Source: Allomeiothermus silvanus DSM 9946
GTDB taxonomy: Bacteria; Deinococcota; Deinococci; Deinococcales; Thermaceae
Length of the DNA stretch: 64,000 nt
Direction: 5' to 3'
Assembly: GCF_000092125.1 (NCBI RefSeq)
Contig: NC_014212.1
Span: 1,818,001 to 1,882,000, forward strand
This document shows, piece after piece, positions 1 to 11,304 of the stretch (positions are counted from its first letter, which is position 1; each line of letters starts with the position of its first letter). The translations under genes and the position numbers were made by a program. A model generated the notes under the pieces. It was given only the letters and a program-made list of their open reading frames with translations. It was not told where the DNA came from and made no database searches.

Positions 1-2
1 CA

Positions 3-635
3 GGTTTCGCGATGTACCCCGAGCTGAACGGTGAGCCCGTCGCGGGCTACCAGAGCTTTGGGTTGCGGCGGGGGGACGTGCTCTCGTTCCACCCCACCGC
101 AAGAGGGGTGCGCGGGTATTTGGCCATAGCTGGGGGGCTCGAGTCGGGCAGGTTTTGGGATAGTGCCAGCACCGACCTCAGGGGCAGGATCGGGCGGCCC
201 TTACAAGCCGGGGATATCCTCGGGGTAAAAACCCCGCGTGAGGCCCGGACGGGTTTTAGCTATTCGCCGTGGCCTTTGGCGGATGAAGCTCGCGTGCGCC
301 TTCTTCCCGGCCCCCAAGCTAACCGAGAAGCCCTGGAAGCGCTGGGCGCGGGTACCTACCGCCTGGGAAGCGGTGACCGGATGGGCCTAAAGCTGGAGGG
401 GCCGAGCGTGCCCGGCGGTGAACTCATCAGCGAAGCCACCCCGCTGGGGGCCATTCAGGTGACCCCGGGGGGCCATCCGCTGATCCTCCTCAACGACCGG
501 GGCCGGATTGGGGGCTACGCCAAGCCCGCCCAGGTGGACCCCAGGGATCTGCCGATCCTGGCCCAGTTACGGCCAGGATCCCTGGTCCGTTTCGTCATAG
601 CAGATGAATTTCACGAGCAAGGTATCGTGAAATAA
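3..635 (+). CDS. pxpC: 5-oxoprolinase subunit C (biotin-dependent carboxyltransferase family), 5' end outside window
   Basis: This is the C-terminal part of a PxpC/KipA-family protein, which with PxpA and PxpB hydrolyses 5-oxoproline to glutamate. The reading frame is open from base 3, and family members carry roughly 80-100 further residues before this point, so the true start lies upstream and the ATG at 12 is internal. Visible family features are the AYLAIAGG-like strand (GYLAIAGGLES), the STDLRGRIGRPLQAGD segment and the late GGYAKPAQV motif that lines the active site in this fold. The subunit partners would be expected just upstream. The call rests on family recognition; residue-level catalysis cannot be judged from a fragment. 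Confidence 0.85.
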   Translation, partial: GFAMYPELNGEPVAGYQSFGLRRGDVLSFHPTARGVRGYLAIAGGLESGRFWDSASTDLRGRIGRPLQAGDILGVKTPREARTGFSYSPWPLADEARVRLLPGPQANREALEALGAGTYRLGSGDRMGLKLEGPSVPGGELISEATPLGAIQVTPGGHPLILLNDRGRIGGYAKPAQVDPRDLPILAQLRPGSLVRFVIADEFHEQGIVK

Positions 636-684
636 TACACAAGCTGTGTGCGCGCTGGAGCAATGATGGTCGGGTACAGACCGG

Positions 685-2012
<1,328 letters not shown>

Positions 2013-2013
2013 A

Positions 2014-2301
2014 TTACTCAATCATTTTCGGCACGACGAAGAAACCCTCCTTGGCCTCAATGGCCACGGAGAGCACTTCCTCTTGGGACAGAACCGCACC
2101 GGGCTGGTCTTCACGAAGCACATTGGTCAGCTCTACGGGGCGAGCCAGCTCGCTCAGGCCCTCGGTGTCGAGTTCGCCCAGCTTCTCGAAGAAGTCGAAG
2201 ATCTTTTTGAGGTCGCCCGCCATGCGAGATTCCTCCTCGGGGGAGAGTTCGAGGCGGGAAAGCCGCTCGAGGTGGCGGATCAAATCGGGGGTAATCTCCA
2301 T
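2014..2301 (-). CDS. gatC: Asp-tRNA(Asn)/Glu-tRNA(Gln) amidotransferase subunit C
   Basis: Small 95-residue belt subunit that holds GatA and GatB together in the GatCAB amidotransferase, which converts misacylated Asp-tRNA(Asn) to Asn-tRNA(Asn) (and Glu-tRNA(Gln) to Gln-tRNA(Gln)). The ITPDLIRHLERLSRLELSPEE opening and the DTEGLSELARPVELTNVLREDQ segment are family signatures. I chose ATG 2301 (MEITPDL) rather than upstream in-frame starts because it matches the family N-terminus and has AGGA about 10 nt upstream. Its logical partner in this window is the archaeal-type AspRS at 61215-62486, which would supply Asp-tRNA(Asn). gatA and gatB are not nearby. Confidence 0.93.
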   Translation of the reverse strand: MEITPDLIRHLERLSRLELSPEEESRMAGDLKKIFDFFEKLGELDTEGLSELARPVELTNVLREDQPGAVLSQEEVLSVAIEAKEGFFVVPKMIE

Positions 2302-2351
2302 GCCCTGCATTGTCCTAAGTCGGAGCGCAAAGCGCAAGGGTCAGGGAGGGA

Positions 2352-2396
2352 GGGTCGTACGGCAAACGCTGTACGTATGACGTAAGACGTTCGACA
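2352..2396. repeat. TACGTC-type intergenic repeat, copy upstream of gatC
   Basis: This stretch reads as alternating TACG/GTAC words (GTCGTACGG, GTACGTATGACGTAAGACGT). It is related to the copies at 1960-2012, 30118-30142 and 63466-63525. It sits in the divergent gap between gatC and the decarboxylase gene, so it could overlap regulatory DNA. Confidence 0.6.
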
Positions 2397-2413
2397 AGCT
2401 ATAGCATAAAGCC

Positions 2414-3841
2414 ATGACTTCCGACGAATTTAAACAGCTCGGATACCGCCTCATCGACTGGATCGCGGAGTATCGGGCTCGGGTGGAGCACCTGCCGGTG
2501 ATGGCGCAGGTCGAGCCGGGGTTTTTGCAATCCCAGCTTCCCGCCCAGCCACCCGAACGGGCCTTGGGGTTCCGCGGGATCGAGGAGGAACTCGAGCGCT
2601 TGCTCCCTGGCCTGGTGGGGTGGCAAAGCCCCCATTTCTTTGCCTACTTTCCCTCTAACGCTCCGCTGCACTCGGTCCTGGCCGACATTGTGGCGACCGG
2701 GATGGGACAGATCGGCCTCTCTTGGCAGGCGGCCCCGGCGCTCACCGAACTCGAGGAGGTGATGAACGACTGGCTACGGCAGATGTTGGGTCTACCCCCC
2801 GAGTTCCGGGGGGTGATCCAAGACACCGCCTCGACCGGAACTTTGGTGGCTATGCTCAGCGCCAGGGAGCGCTCCACCGACCATAGCCAGGCTCGAGGGG
2901 GCTTACAAGCGGAAGAAAAACCCCTGGTGGTCTATGCCTCCGATCAGGCCCACAGTTCGGTGCCCAAGGCCGCACTGCTGGCTGGTTTCGGGCGCGATAA
3001 CCTGCGCTTGATCGAGACCGACGGGGACCACGCGATGCGGGTAGATCGGCTCGAGGAGGCCATCCTTGGCGATCTGGCCGAGGGCAAAAGGCCCTGTGCG
3101 GTAGTGGCCACGGTAGGTACTACCGCTACCACCGCCATCGACCCGGTAAGCTCCATCGCCGCGCTGGCCGGGCAGTACGGCCTTTGGCTGCACGTGGACG
3201 CGGCCTTGGCCGGGAGTGCGATGATCCTGCCGGAGTGCCGGGCGCTGTGGGAGGGGGTTGAGCGGGCTGACTCCCTGGTGATCAATCCGCACAAGTGGTT
3301 GGGGGTGGCCTTTGACTGTTCACTCTATTACGTGCGCGATCCCGAGCACCTGATCCGGGTGATGTCCACTAACCCCTCCTACCTGCAAACCGCGGCGGAT
3401 GGGCTGGCCCCCAACTACCGCGACTGGGGTATCCCCCTGGGGCGGCGCTTCCGGGCCCTCAAGATCTGGTTTGCCCTATTAGCGGAGGGAGTGGAGGGTT
3501 TACAGGCCCGGTTGCGGCGGGACCTAGACAATGCCCGCTGGCTCGAGGCCCAGGTTCGGCAGGCCCCCGGCTGGAGGGTGCTGGCCCCGGTGCCGTTGCA
3601 AACGGTTTGTGTACGCTACGAGCCGGAAGGCCTGGAGGGGGAAGGGCTCGACCGCCTCACGCTCGAGTGGGTGAACCGGATCAACCGCTCGGGAGCGGCG
3701 TACCTAACCCCGGCCATCCTCCAGGGACGCTGGATGGTGCGGGTGTCTATCGGGGCGGAAATGACCGAACGGCGCCATGTGGAGGCGCTATGGCGGCGGA
3801 TGCGGGAAGAAGCGGAGAGGGCGGCGAGCCAAATGCGGTGA
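2414..3841 (+). CDS. PLP-dependent group II decarboxylase (aromatic-L-amino-acid decarboxylase family)
   Basis: A 475-residue fold-type I PLP enzyme of the group II decarboxylase family (aromatic amino acid, tryptophan, glutamate or histidine decarboxylases). The PLP-binding lysine is in INPHKWLGV (about residue 295), preceded by the conserved HVDAALAG segment that stacks and salt-bridges the cofactor. The N-terminal SPHFFAYFPSNAPLHSVLAD region is typical of the DDC/tryptophan decarboxylase branch rather than of bacterial glutamate decarboxylases. The substrate cannot be decided from sequence by eye. It is divergent from gatC and 36 nt upstream of mnmD, so the two may be co-transcribed, although no functional link is evident. 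Confidence 0.88.
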   Translation: MTSDEFKQLGYRLIDWIAEYRARVEHLPVMAQVEPGFLQSQLPAQPPERALGFRGIEEELERLLPGLVGWQSPHFFAYFPSNAPLHSVLADIVATGMGQIGLSWQAAPALTELEEVMNDWLRQMLGLPPEFRGVIQDTASTGTLVAMLSARERSTDHSQARGGLQAEEKPLVVYASDQAHSSVPKAALLAGFGRDNLRLIETDGDHAMRVDRLEEAILGDLAEGKRPCAVVATVGTTATTAIDPVSSIAALAGQYGLWLHVDAALAGSAMILPECRALWEGVERADSLVINPHKWLGVAFDCSLYYVRDPEHLIRVMSTNPSYLQTAADGLAPNYRDWGIPLGRRFRALKIWFALLAEGVEGLQARLRRDLDNARWLEAQVRQAPGWRVLAPVPLQTVCVRYEPEGLEGEGLDRLTLEWVNRINRSGAAYLTPAILQGRWMVRVSIGAEMTERRHVEALWRRMREEAERAASQMR

Positions 3842-3877
3842 AGGCGCTCCATCCAGGCTCGGGGCCGGAGGTAGGAG

Positions 3878-4567
3878 ATGGACGAATTTTCACCGCTTCA
3901 GACCGAAGATGGTTCCCTGACCCTGATTCACCCCCGTTTCAACGAGGCCTACAGCTCTCGGCACGGGGCCTGGATGCAGGCCAATGCGCTGTACCTGAAC
4001 CTCACCCAGACTCATCTGCATCCCAGCCCGCGGGTGTTGGAGATCGGCTTTGGCTTGGGAGTGAATTTTCGGGCGACCCTGGCGAGTGCGGTGGAGCGGA
4101 GGGTGTGGCTCGAGTACCTGAGCTACGAGCTATTTCCGGTCTCGAGGGACGTGCTGGAGGCTATCCGAGTCCCCTTGCCCGGTGAAGCCGAGGCGGTTTG
4201 GCGGGGGCTGCTTGCGACTTGGCCGGACGTCCCAACTGTTACTCCTTACCTATTCCAAGGGGATTGGGGTAGGCTCGAGATCCGCTTCGAGGACGTGACG
4301 CGAGGGGATTTTCCCAACGACTGGGCTACCGCGATTTATCTAGACCCCTTTAGCCCGCAGGTCAATCCCGAGCCATGGAGCCTACAGGTGCTGCACAAGC
4401 TCTACCAAGCTGCCTTGCCGGGGGCCTTCCTGGCGACGTACTCGGTAGCGGGCACGGTGCGCCGCCGCCTCACGCAGGCGGGCTTTGCGGTTCAGCGGGT
4501 GGCGGGGGTGGGGAAGCGGCAGTGGCTTCGCGCGGTCCGTAGCGCGCCAGGAGTTCTTCCCGGGTGA
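3878..4567 (+). CDS. mnmD: tRNA U34 5-methylaminomethyl-2-thiouridine methyltransferase, stand-alone MnmD
   Basis: SAM-dependent methyltransferase catalysing the last step of mnm5s2U34 synthesis in tRNA. The SAM-binding loop is LEIGFGLGVNF (about residues 54-64) and the catalytic-site motif is LDPFSPQVNPEPW, matching the EIGFGTGLNF and DAFSPxxNPExW signatures of MnmD. At 229 residues it is the stand-alone methyltransferase without the FAD-dependent MnmC1 half. Its last 98 nt overlap the 3' end of the convergent polysaccharide deacetylase gene. The motifs end well before the overlap, so the C-terminal tail is the less constrained part. Confidence 0.9.
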   Translation: MDEFSPLQTEDGSLTLIHPRFNEAYSSRHGAWMQANALYLNLTQTHLHPSPRVLEIGFGLGVNFRATLASAVERRVWLEYLSYELFPVSRDVLEAIRVPLPGEAEAVWRGLLATWPDVPTVTPYLFQGDWGRLEIRFEDVTRGDFPNDWATAIYLDPFSPQVNPEPWSLQVLHKLYQAALPGAFLATYSVAGTVRRRLTQAGFAVQRVAGVGKRQWLRAVRSAPGVLPG

Positions 4568-5663
4568 TGTAGGCCAGTTGTACCAGGGGCAGATCGCGCT
4601 TGGGAAGCTCCCCCCGGTAGATCCACATAAACCAGAGGTTGGCGATCCCGGTGATGAGCGTTTGTAGCCGAGAGACCGGGTACAGCTTGAAGCCGAAGAC
4701 TTTAAGCCCTACCGCGGCGTAGCTGATCCCATAGACCAGGCGGATTTCCGGCTCGCCCTCGAGCCGCTGGGCCAGCAGCTGGAAGCCCCGACGGGTTTGC
4801 CGCAAGAGGGCCATAGTGGGTAGGGCCGAGCTGCGCACCGAATCCAGGTGGACTTCGTAGGCCTTTACGCCGGGCTGGGCTTCGGGTACGGCGGGGCCGG
4901 GAAACGCGGTAGGCCCTACCGAGAGGAGATCGAAGACCTCGAGCCCCAGCCGCTCGACCCGGTTTTTCTCAAAATAGCGCTCGTGGTAGCCCTGGAAGGC
5001 CCGTTGCAAGCCTTGGCGCACTCCCAAAGGCTCGAGGTCCATCTCGTCCATCCGCACCGGCTGGTACCCTAGCTCGATCAACCGAGGCAGGGCGATCTCG
5101 AGGATCCTGAGGGTAAGCGGATACCGGTCATGGAGCAGCAGCACCGAGCCGGGCTTGCACCAAAGGATGAGGTACTCGGCCAGTTCTTCGGCAGGTCGGT
5201 CGGTCCAGTCCTTGGACTCGAGGTCCCATAGCGCCACCACTTTGCCGTGGAGCCGGGCAAGAAGCCGGGTGAAGGGGGAGTGGGCTCCATAGGGGGGGCG
5301 GTATAGTTTGCCCGGAACCCGTTGGATGTGCCGCGCTTCTTGCCAAGGCCACAGGAAGAACGCTTGGCGGTGCCAGTAGCCGTGCGATTCGATCTGATGG
5401 CCATCGGCCCGCAGGGCTTCTAGCAAGTCGGGGTGCCGCTCGGCCTGAACGCCGGTGACAAAAAAGGTAGCTTTTACCCCATGGCGGTGCAGCAGCTCGA
5501 GCAAGGACCGGGTGTGTTCGCTGGGCCCGTCATCGAAAGTGAGGGCGATTTTGGGGCTCGAGCGCGAACCCCAGGCGTACGCCCCGATGCCCATCCAGCG
5601 AAAAAGAAGGTCACAGACGCCATACACCAAGATAATCAAAACGAGCACTTCCGCGATGATCAA
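4470..5663 (-). CDS. Polysaccharide deacetylase (NodB/CE4 domain) with N-terminal membrane anchor
   Basis: A CE4 carbohydrate esterase that would deacetylate a cell-surface or extracellular polysaccharide. Residues 1-20 form one hydrophobic helix, so it is probably anchored with the catalytic domain outside. NodB motifs are TFDDGPS (motif 1, catalytic and metal Asp), IESHGYWH (motif 2, metal His pair) and RPPYGAHS (motif 3). The C-terminal ~190 residues are a second domain I do not recognise with certainty, ending in a Pro-rich tail (PPPPPAEPQSPPA) encoded in the overlap with mnmD. Its start overlaps the MFS gene stop by 4 nt (ATGA), making it the last gene of the GT4-GT2-MFS-deacetylase run. 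Confidence 0.88.
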   Translation of the reverse strand: MIIAEVLVLIILVYGVCDLLFRWMGIGAYAWGSRSSPKIALTFDDGPSEHTRSLLELLHRHGVKATFFVTGVQAERHPDLLEALRADGHQIESHGYWHRQAFFLWPWQEARHIQRVPGKLYRPPYGAHSPFTRLLARLHGKVVALWDLESKDWTDRPAEELAEYLILWCKPGSVLLLHDRYPLTLRILEIALPRLIELGYQPVRMDEMDLEPLGVRQGLQRAFQGYHERYFEKNRVERLGLEVFDLLSVGPTAFPGPAVPEAQPGVKAYEVHLDSVRSSALPTMALLRQTRRGFQLLAQRLEGEPEIRLVYGISYAAVGLKVFGFKLYPVSRLQTLITGIANLWFMWIYRGELPKRDLPLVQLAYITREELLARYGPREATAASPPPPPAEPQSPPA

Positions 5664-6832
5664 ATTTCCCTCCGTACCGCAAAGACGTAAAACACAGCTA
5701 CAGCGAGAAAAGCCGCTGCACTAGCATAAAAAGGAGCGGTTACCCCCAGCGTGCTCCATAGGATTCCCCCCACCGAGGGGCCCGCGGCGGTTCCCCAGGC
5801 TTCGATCATCATCAAAGTACCCCAGACCGCAGCACGGTTGTTTTGTGGAAGTACCCTGACTACCAGGGCGTTCCAGCTCGGGACGAACAGCGCAAAGCCA
5901 ATACCCCCTAACGCTGCAATGGCGAGCAGTTGGGGAAAGCTGGGCTTTTGTGCCACCAGTAACATGGTGGCGCTCATAAGGGAAAGCCCCACGATAAGCG
6001 GAACCTTTGGCCCCCGGCGGTCAGGTATGCGGCCCAGCCAACCCATACTGGAAAAAGCTACCACCCCGCCGACTAGGATAACCGCTCCGAGTTCAAGAAA
6101 CCCCAACCCCAGTTCGTTGGAGGCAAACTTTTGAATCAGCTGGCTGATGATGGCCGGAGCGAAGGTCTGGCCAAAGGCGGCGGGGATAAACAGCACAAGT
6201 TGCCGCCAAGGGTAATACTCCTGCTTTGGTAGAGAAATTCTTTCACGAAAGCTGAGTAGCGGCAGGCTTAGCAAGATCACCAGACCCTGGCCGATCAGGA
6301 GGGTGGTGTAGGCTGCTCCGATATCTTTAGGCACCAAAAAGGCCATCAGCAAAAACCCTACCCCTGCCCAGGGCAAGATTAAGGTGGTGGTGTAGGCCAG
6401 TGCCCGCCCTTCACGCCCTGGCCGAGCCAGGCGGCTAGAGAGGGTCATCAGGCCAGGGGAGACCGCCGAGAGGGAAAGCCCCCATAGCAGGGTCAACGCC
6501 CACAGCATCCAAGGAGCGCTGATATAAGGCAGCAAGAGCAAAGCCAACAGCCCAGCGGCCCCGGCAATGAGCGTGGCTACGCCCAAGCCAAGGCGCTGCA
6601 CCAGGTAGCCGCCCGGTCCTTTAAAGAGGCTTTCGGCGAGAAAATGCACCGTCCAGGAGGCGCCCCACACGGCTGCGCTGAAACCCAGGCTGCTTTTGGC
6701 AAAATTGGGCAGATAAACTGCAAAAAACCCGCTCCGCACCGCCTCAATAAGCCCCAGGAGCAATACAAAACTGAGCAGTGGCAGCAGCCCGGTGATCTTC
6801 CAGGGCAAAAGGCGTGCGATTCTAAGCCGCAT
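5660..6832 (-). CDS. MFS transporter, about 12 transmembrane segments
   Basis: A 390-residue very hydrophobic protein with the two-times-six helix organisation of the major facilitator superfamily. The GRIPDRRGPKVPLIVG loop between halves resembles the cytoplasmic loop motif A (GxLxDRxGxR). The substrate is not identifiable by eye. Its position between a GT2 glycosyltransferase (3 nt upstream) and a polysaccharide deacetylase (4 nt overlap) suggests a role in an envelope glycan or glycolipid pathway, but this is inference from context only. Confidence 0.85.
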   Translation of the reverse strand: MRLRIARLLPWKITGLLPLLSFVLLLGLIEAVRSGFFAVYLPNFAKSSLGFSAAVWGASWTVHFLAESLFKGPGGYLVQRLGLGVATLIAGAAGLLALLLLPYISAPWMLWALTLLWGLSLSAVSPGLMTLSSRLARPGREGRALAYTTTLILPWAGVGFLLMAFLVPKDIGAAYTTLLIGQGLVILLSLPLLSFRERISLPKQEYYPWRQLVLFIPAAFGQTFAPAIISQLIQKFASNELGLGFLELGAVILVGGVVAFSSMGWLGRIPDRRGPKVPLIVGLSLMSATMLLVAQKPSFPQLLAIAALGGIGFALFVPSWNALVVRVLPQNNRAAVWGTLMMIEAWGTAAGPSVGGILWSTLGVTAPFYASAAAFLAVAVFYVFAVRREI

Positions 6833-6835
6833 TCC

Positions 6836-7543
6836 CTATCGCTCCCGGTCGGCGTAGTAGTCCTGGCCATAGTTTTCGGGCAGCCCCAACATGCGCCGCA
6901 TGACGTTGCTGAAGTGGGTGCCGAAGAACTTCCAGCGCCCCGCCTTGAGCCGTCTACCCGAAGTGAGCACCCGTGCAGTGGGCAGGTAGACGATCTTTCC
7001 CCGTTGCTTGAGCTTGAGCATCAGGTGCAAGTCTTCGCCGTAGGGGACATCGTAGCCGCCGACTTCGATAGCTACGCTGCGCCGCACGGCATGGTTGCCC
7101 CCGGCGGTGTTGGGTTGCCCCAGCTTGTCGGTGAGGGCTATGAACAGGGGATAGCCGTAGCGGGAGAACATCCGGTCCAGCCAAGGGGCGTCGTAAAACT
7201 CGAGCGTCCCGTACACCTCAACCACCTCGGGGTCGCGGAAGGCCCGGGCGATGGTAGCGATCCAAGCGGGCTGCACGATGCAGTCGGCATCGGTGTTGGC
7301 GACCACCTCCCCAGTAGCGGCCAAGAGCCCGGTCTGTCGGGCGATGTGGAGGCCTGGGATGGGCTGGTCAATTACCTTGACCCCCGGATAGCTGCGGGCG
7401 ATCTCGGCGGTGCGGTCCTTGCTGCCATTGTTGACCACGATAATCTCGTGCGGCTTGGTTTTTTGGGCGAGGATAGATTCCAGGCAAGGCCCGATGAACT
7501 CTTCCTCGTTCCTAGCCGGAACCACCACGCTGACCGTTACCAT
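6836..7543 (-). CDS. Family 2 glycosyltransferase
   Basis: A 235-residue GT-A fold glycosyltransferase. The N-terminus VSVVVPARNEEEFIGPCLESI is the nucleotide-sugar binding start, NTDADCIV is the DxD-type metal-binding motif, and the GGNHAVRRSVAIEVGGYD segment is the usual acceptor-side motif of GT2 enzymes. A probable membrane-associating C-terminal segment is absent, so the protein is likely cytosolic or peripheral. Acceptor and sugar are unknown. A promoter candidate lies upstream (TTGGGG at 7617-7622 and CATAAT at 7595-7600 on the minus strand, 16 nt apart), so this gene may start its own transcript with the MFS and deacetylase genes. Confidence 0.88.
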   Translation of the reverse strand: MVTVSVVVPARNEEEFIGPCLESILAQKTKPHEIIVVNNGSKDRTAEIARSYPGVKVIDQPIPGLHIARQTGLLAATGEVVANTDADCIVQPAWIATIARAFRDPEVVEVYGTLEFYDAPWLDRMFSRYGYPLFIALTDKLGQPNTAGGNHAVRRSVAIEVGGYDVPYGEDLHLMLKLKQRGKIVYLPTARVLTSGRRLKAGRWKFFGTHFSNVMRRMLGLPENYGQDYYADRER

Positions 7544-7594
7544 AACGGTAGACCCCCTTCGAGATGTCTTGGGCAGCGAGCATTAACGTTGAGT

Positions 7595-7622
7595 ATTATG
7601 ACATTCATAGGATGAACCCCAA
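7595..7622 (-). promoter_or_regulatory. Candidate promoter of the GT2-MFS-deacetylase operon
   Basis: On the minus strand TTGGGG (7622-7617) and CATAAT (7600-7595) are separated by 16 nt in the 124-nt gap before the GT2 gene. The spacer holds a small palindrome, TTCATCCTATGAA. Confidence 0.45.
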
Positions 7623-7667
7623 ACTCACTCAGACCGGTTCATGGAGGGCGGGGCTAACTGCCCGTCG

Positions 7668-8855
7668 TCAGATCTCGATCCGCGGAAGGCGGGGGAAGGG
7701 GAAAATGAGCCGCTGGGGCTCGGCCCGCAGGATCTCGCTGGCCTCGTCGTAGCAGGCTACGATCTCTTCGGCGATTCGCCGAGCGCTGCGCCGGTCGGCG
7801 AAGTTGCGGGCAGCTTGGGCGAACTTGAGCCGCTTTTCCTCGTCACGCAGCAACTCGAGCGCCCGCAGGGCCATCCCCCGGGCGTCCTGGGGCAATACCA
7901 GATACCCGCTCTTACCTTCCTCGACGCCCTCCAGGGTGCCTCCCGCTCCCACCGCGACCACCGGCACGCCTACCGCCTGGGCCTCCCAGAGTACCAGACC
8001 CTGGGTTTCGGTTTCGCTAGCGAACAAAAATAGCTCAGCCAGACGGTAGTATCCGCCCACCTCGCGGTAGGGTACGGCTCCTACCCAGGTGATGTGCTCG
8101 AGGACTCCCAGATTGCGGGCCAACCTTTGCAAAGATTCCTTTTCGGGTCCCTCGCCCACATGGACCAGGTGGGCATCGCAGAATTGGCGAATGTGGGCGA
8201 AGGCCTCGATTACCACCTCGAAGCTTTTCTCCTTGCCCAGCCGCCCCACCGTGAGCAGCCTGCGCTTTCCGCTAGGCCAAGGTGAGGGAGGCTCGGGGGC
8301 CGAGATCAGGATTTCGGTGTCGATCCCGGTGGGGATGACCCGGATGGGGCGTTCGATCCCGTAGTCCTCGGCCAGGAGTTTGACCGGGTGGGTAGGGGCG
8401 ATCACCACCTCGGCCCGGTTGTAAAAAGCCCGACCCAGCCGCCGCATGATCCCGGTGTACTTGTCCAGCACTGCCAGCCCCGGGATGTAGTGGGCGTACT
8501 TCTCGTAGTTGGTGTGGAAGGTCGAGACATGGGGTAGCTCGTGGCGTCGGGCGATCTGCATCCCCCATAGGCCCATTCCCAACGGGGTGTGGGTGTGGGT
8601 GATCTCGAAGTCGGTGGGGAGCTTACGCGGGCTGGGGAAGGCCAGCCGGGTCCCCTCGAAGAAGGGGTAGGGCACACTCCTGACCCGTACCACCCCCTCC
8701 TCATGGTCGGGGGCTTCGGGGTCTTGGGGAGCGATCACCCAGGCTTCGTGCCCCATTCGGCGCAGCTCGCGCAAGAGAAGGTATACGCTGGTGGCGACCC
8801 CATTGGGGCCGGGCAGATACATGTCGGTGAAGAGGCCTACCCGATACAAACGCAC
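7668..8855 (-). CDS. GT4 glycosyltransferase, probable diacylglycerol glycosyltransferase
   Basis: A GT-B fold glycosyltransferase of about 395 residues. The N-terminal GLFTDMYLPGPNGVATS, the STFHTNYEKYAHYIPG segment and the C-terminal FLFASETETQGLVLWEAQA motif (EX7E) match the branch that contains monoglucosyl-diacylglycerol synthases. The likely role is glycolipid synthesis at the inner membrane face, consistent with the glycolipid-rich membranes of Thermaceae. I chose the GTG at 8855 because the protein similarity starts there (VRLYRVGLFTDMYLPG) and AGGTG lies just upstream; an open frame extends further but looks non-coding. It is divergent from trpL and heads the envelope gene run. Confidence 0.82.
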   Translation of the reverse strand: MRLYRVGLFTDMYLPGPNGVATSVYLLLRELRRMGHEAWVIAPQDPEAPDHEEGVVRVRSVPYPFFEGTRLAFPSPRKLPTDFEITHTHTPLGMGLWGMQIARRHELPHVSTFHTNYEKYAHYIPGLAVLDKYTGIMRRLGRAFYNRAEVVIAPTHPVKLLAEDYGIERPIRVIPTGIDTEILISAPEPPSPWPSGKRRLLTVGRLGKEKSFEVVIEAFAHIRQFCDAHLVHVGEGPEKESLQRLARNLGVLEHITWVGAVPYREVGGYYRLAELFLFASETETQGLVLWEAQAVGVPVVAVGAGGTLEGVEEGKSGYLVLPQDARGMALRALELLRDEEKRLKFAQAARNFADRRSARRIAEEIVACYDEASEILRAEPQRLIFPFPRLPRIEI

Positions 8856-8939
8856 CGCACCTATGTTAACACGTCGGCCTTTGTGCGCTAGCGGGCCAGT
8901 GAATGCGACGGCCTGCCTCAATAGCCTCCATCCGGCGGG

Positions 8940-8968
8940 TTGACCCCGGCCTCAGGCTGGGCTAGCAT
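8940..8968 (+). promoter_or_regulatory. Promoter of trpL-trpBA
   Basis: TTGACC (8940-8945) and TAGCAT (8963-8968) are spaced by exactly 17 nt. The predicted start of transcription, about 8975, is only 2 nt before the ATG of the leader ORF, so the leader mRNA would be essentially leaderless. Confidence 0.75.
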
Positions 8969-8976
8969 CGTATTAG

Positions 8977-9060
8977 ATGCAGCGTTTTCGTACTCCCCGC
9001 AGTTACAAGTGGCACCACCAACGGTGGTGGTACCTTTCTGCGCGGCTCGAGGTGAGCTAG
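8977..9060 (+). CDS. trpL: trp operon leader peptide, 27 codons
   Basis: The ORF runs ATG to TAG and is too short for most gene finders. Its sequence is M-Q-R-F-R-T-P-R-S-Y-K-W-H-H-Q-R-W-W-Y-L-S-A-R-L-E-V-S, with three Trp codons, two of them tandem at codons 17-18 (9025-9030). It lies between a promoter and the attenuator hairpins upstream of trpB. The role would be to report Trp-tRNA charging by stalling ribosomes, as in classical trp attenuation. Translation probably begins on a leaderless transcript because the -10 box is 8 nt upstream of the ATG and there is no Shine-Dalgarno. Confidence 0.85.
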   Translation: MQRFRTPRSYKWHHQRWWYLSARLEVS

Positions 9061-9115
9061 CTGCTTACCATCGGTGAGCCGCGCCCCCGACCCCAAGGAC
9101 GGGGGTGTTGTTTTT
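9040..9115 (+). promoter_or_regulatory. trp attenuator: antiterminator and terminator hairpins
   Basis: The antiterminator pairs GCGCGGCTC (9040-9048) with GAGCCGCGC (9076-9084), with an inner stem GGTGAGC/GCTTACC (9051-9057/9063-9069). The terminator pairs CCCCCG (9084-9089, extendable from 9082) with CGGGGG (9100-9105), followed by TTGTTTTT. The two share bases 9082-9084. A ribosome stalled at codons 17-18 leaves the 5' arm at 9040 free. One that reaches the stop at 9058-9060 covers it, so the terminator wins. Confidence 0.85.
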
Positions 9116-9149
9116 GGCCTTCGACCCAAGATCCCTTACGAGGTGTGCC

Positions 9150-11191
<2,042 letters not shown>

Positions 11192-11221
11192 GGGTGCTGT
11201 TCACCTTTAGGAAAGACTTGG

Positions 11222-11240
11222 GTCAGGGTAATCCCCTGAC
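11222..11240 (+). terminator. Stem-loop after trpA
   Basis: GTCAGGG (11222-11228) pairs with CCCTGAC (11234-11240) with a 5-nt loop. No T-tract follows, so termination may be factor-dependent or the stem may only stabilise the mRNA end. Confidence 0.45.
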
Positions 11241-11304
11241 TCGTGCGCAAAGGGCGGGTTGGGTTCTTTCAACTAAGGCAAGCCCTGCGGGTAGAATTCG
11301 CTCT

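Noticed and set aside
3607-4185. 192-codon plus-strand frame over the decarboxylase/mnmD junction
   Set aside because: It overlaps two genes with clear catalytic motifs in other frames, and its product is Gly/Arg/Pro-rich without motifs.
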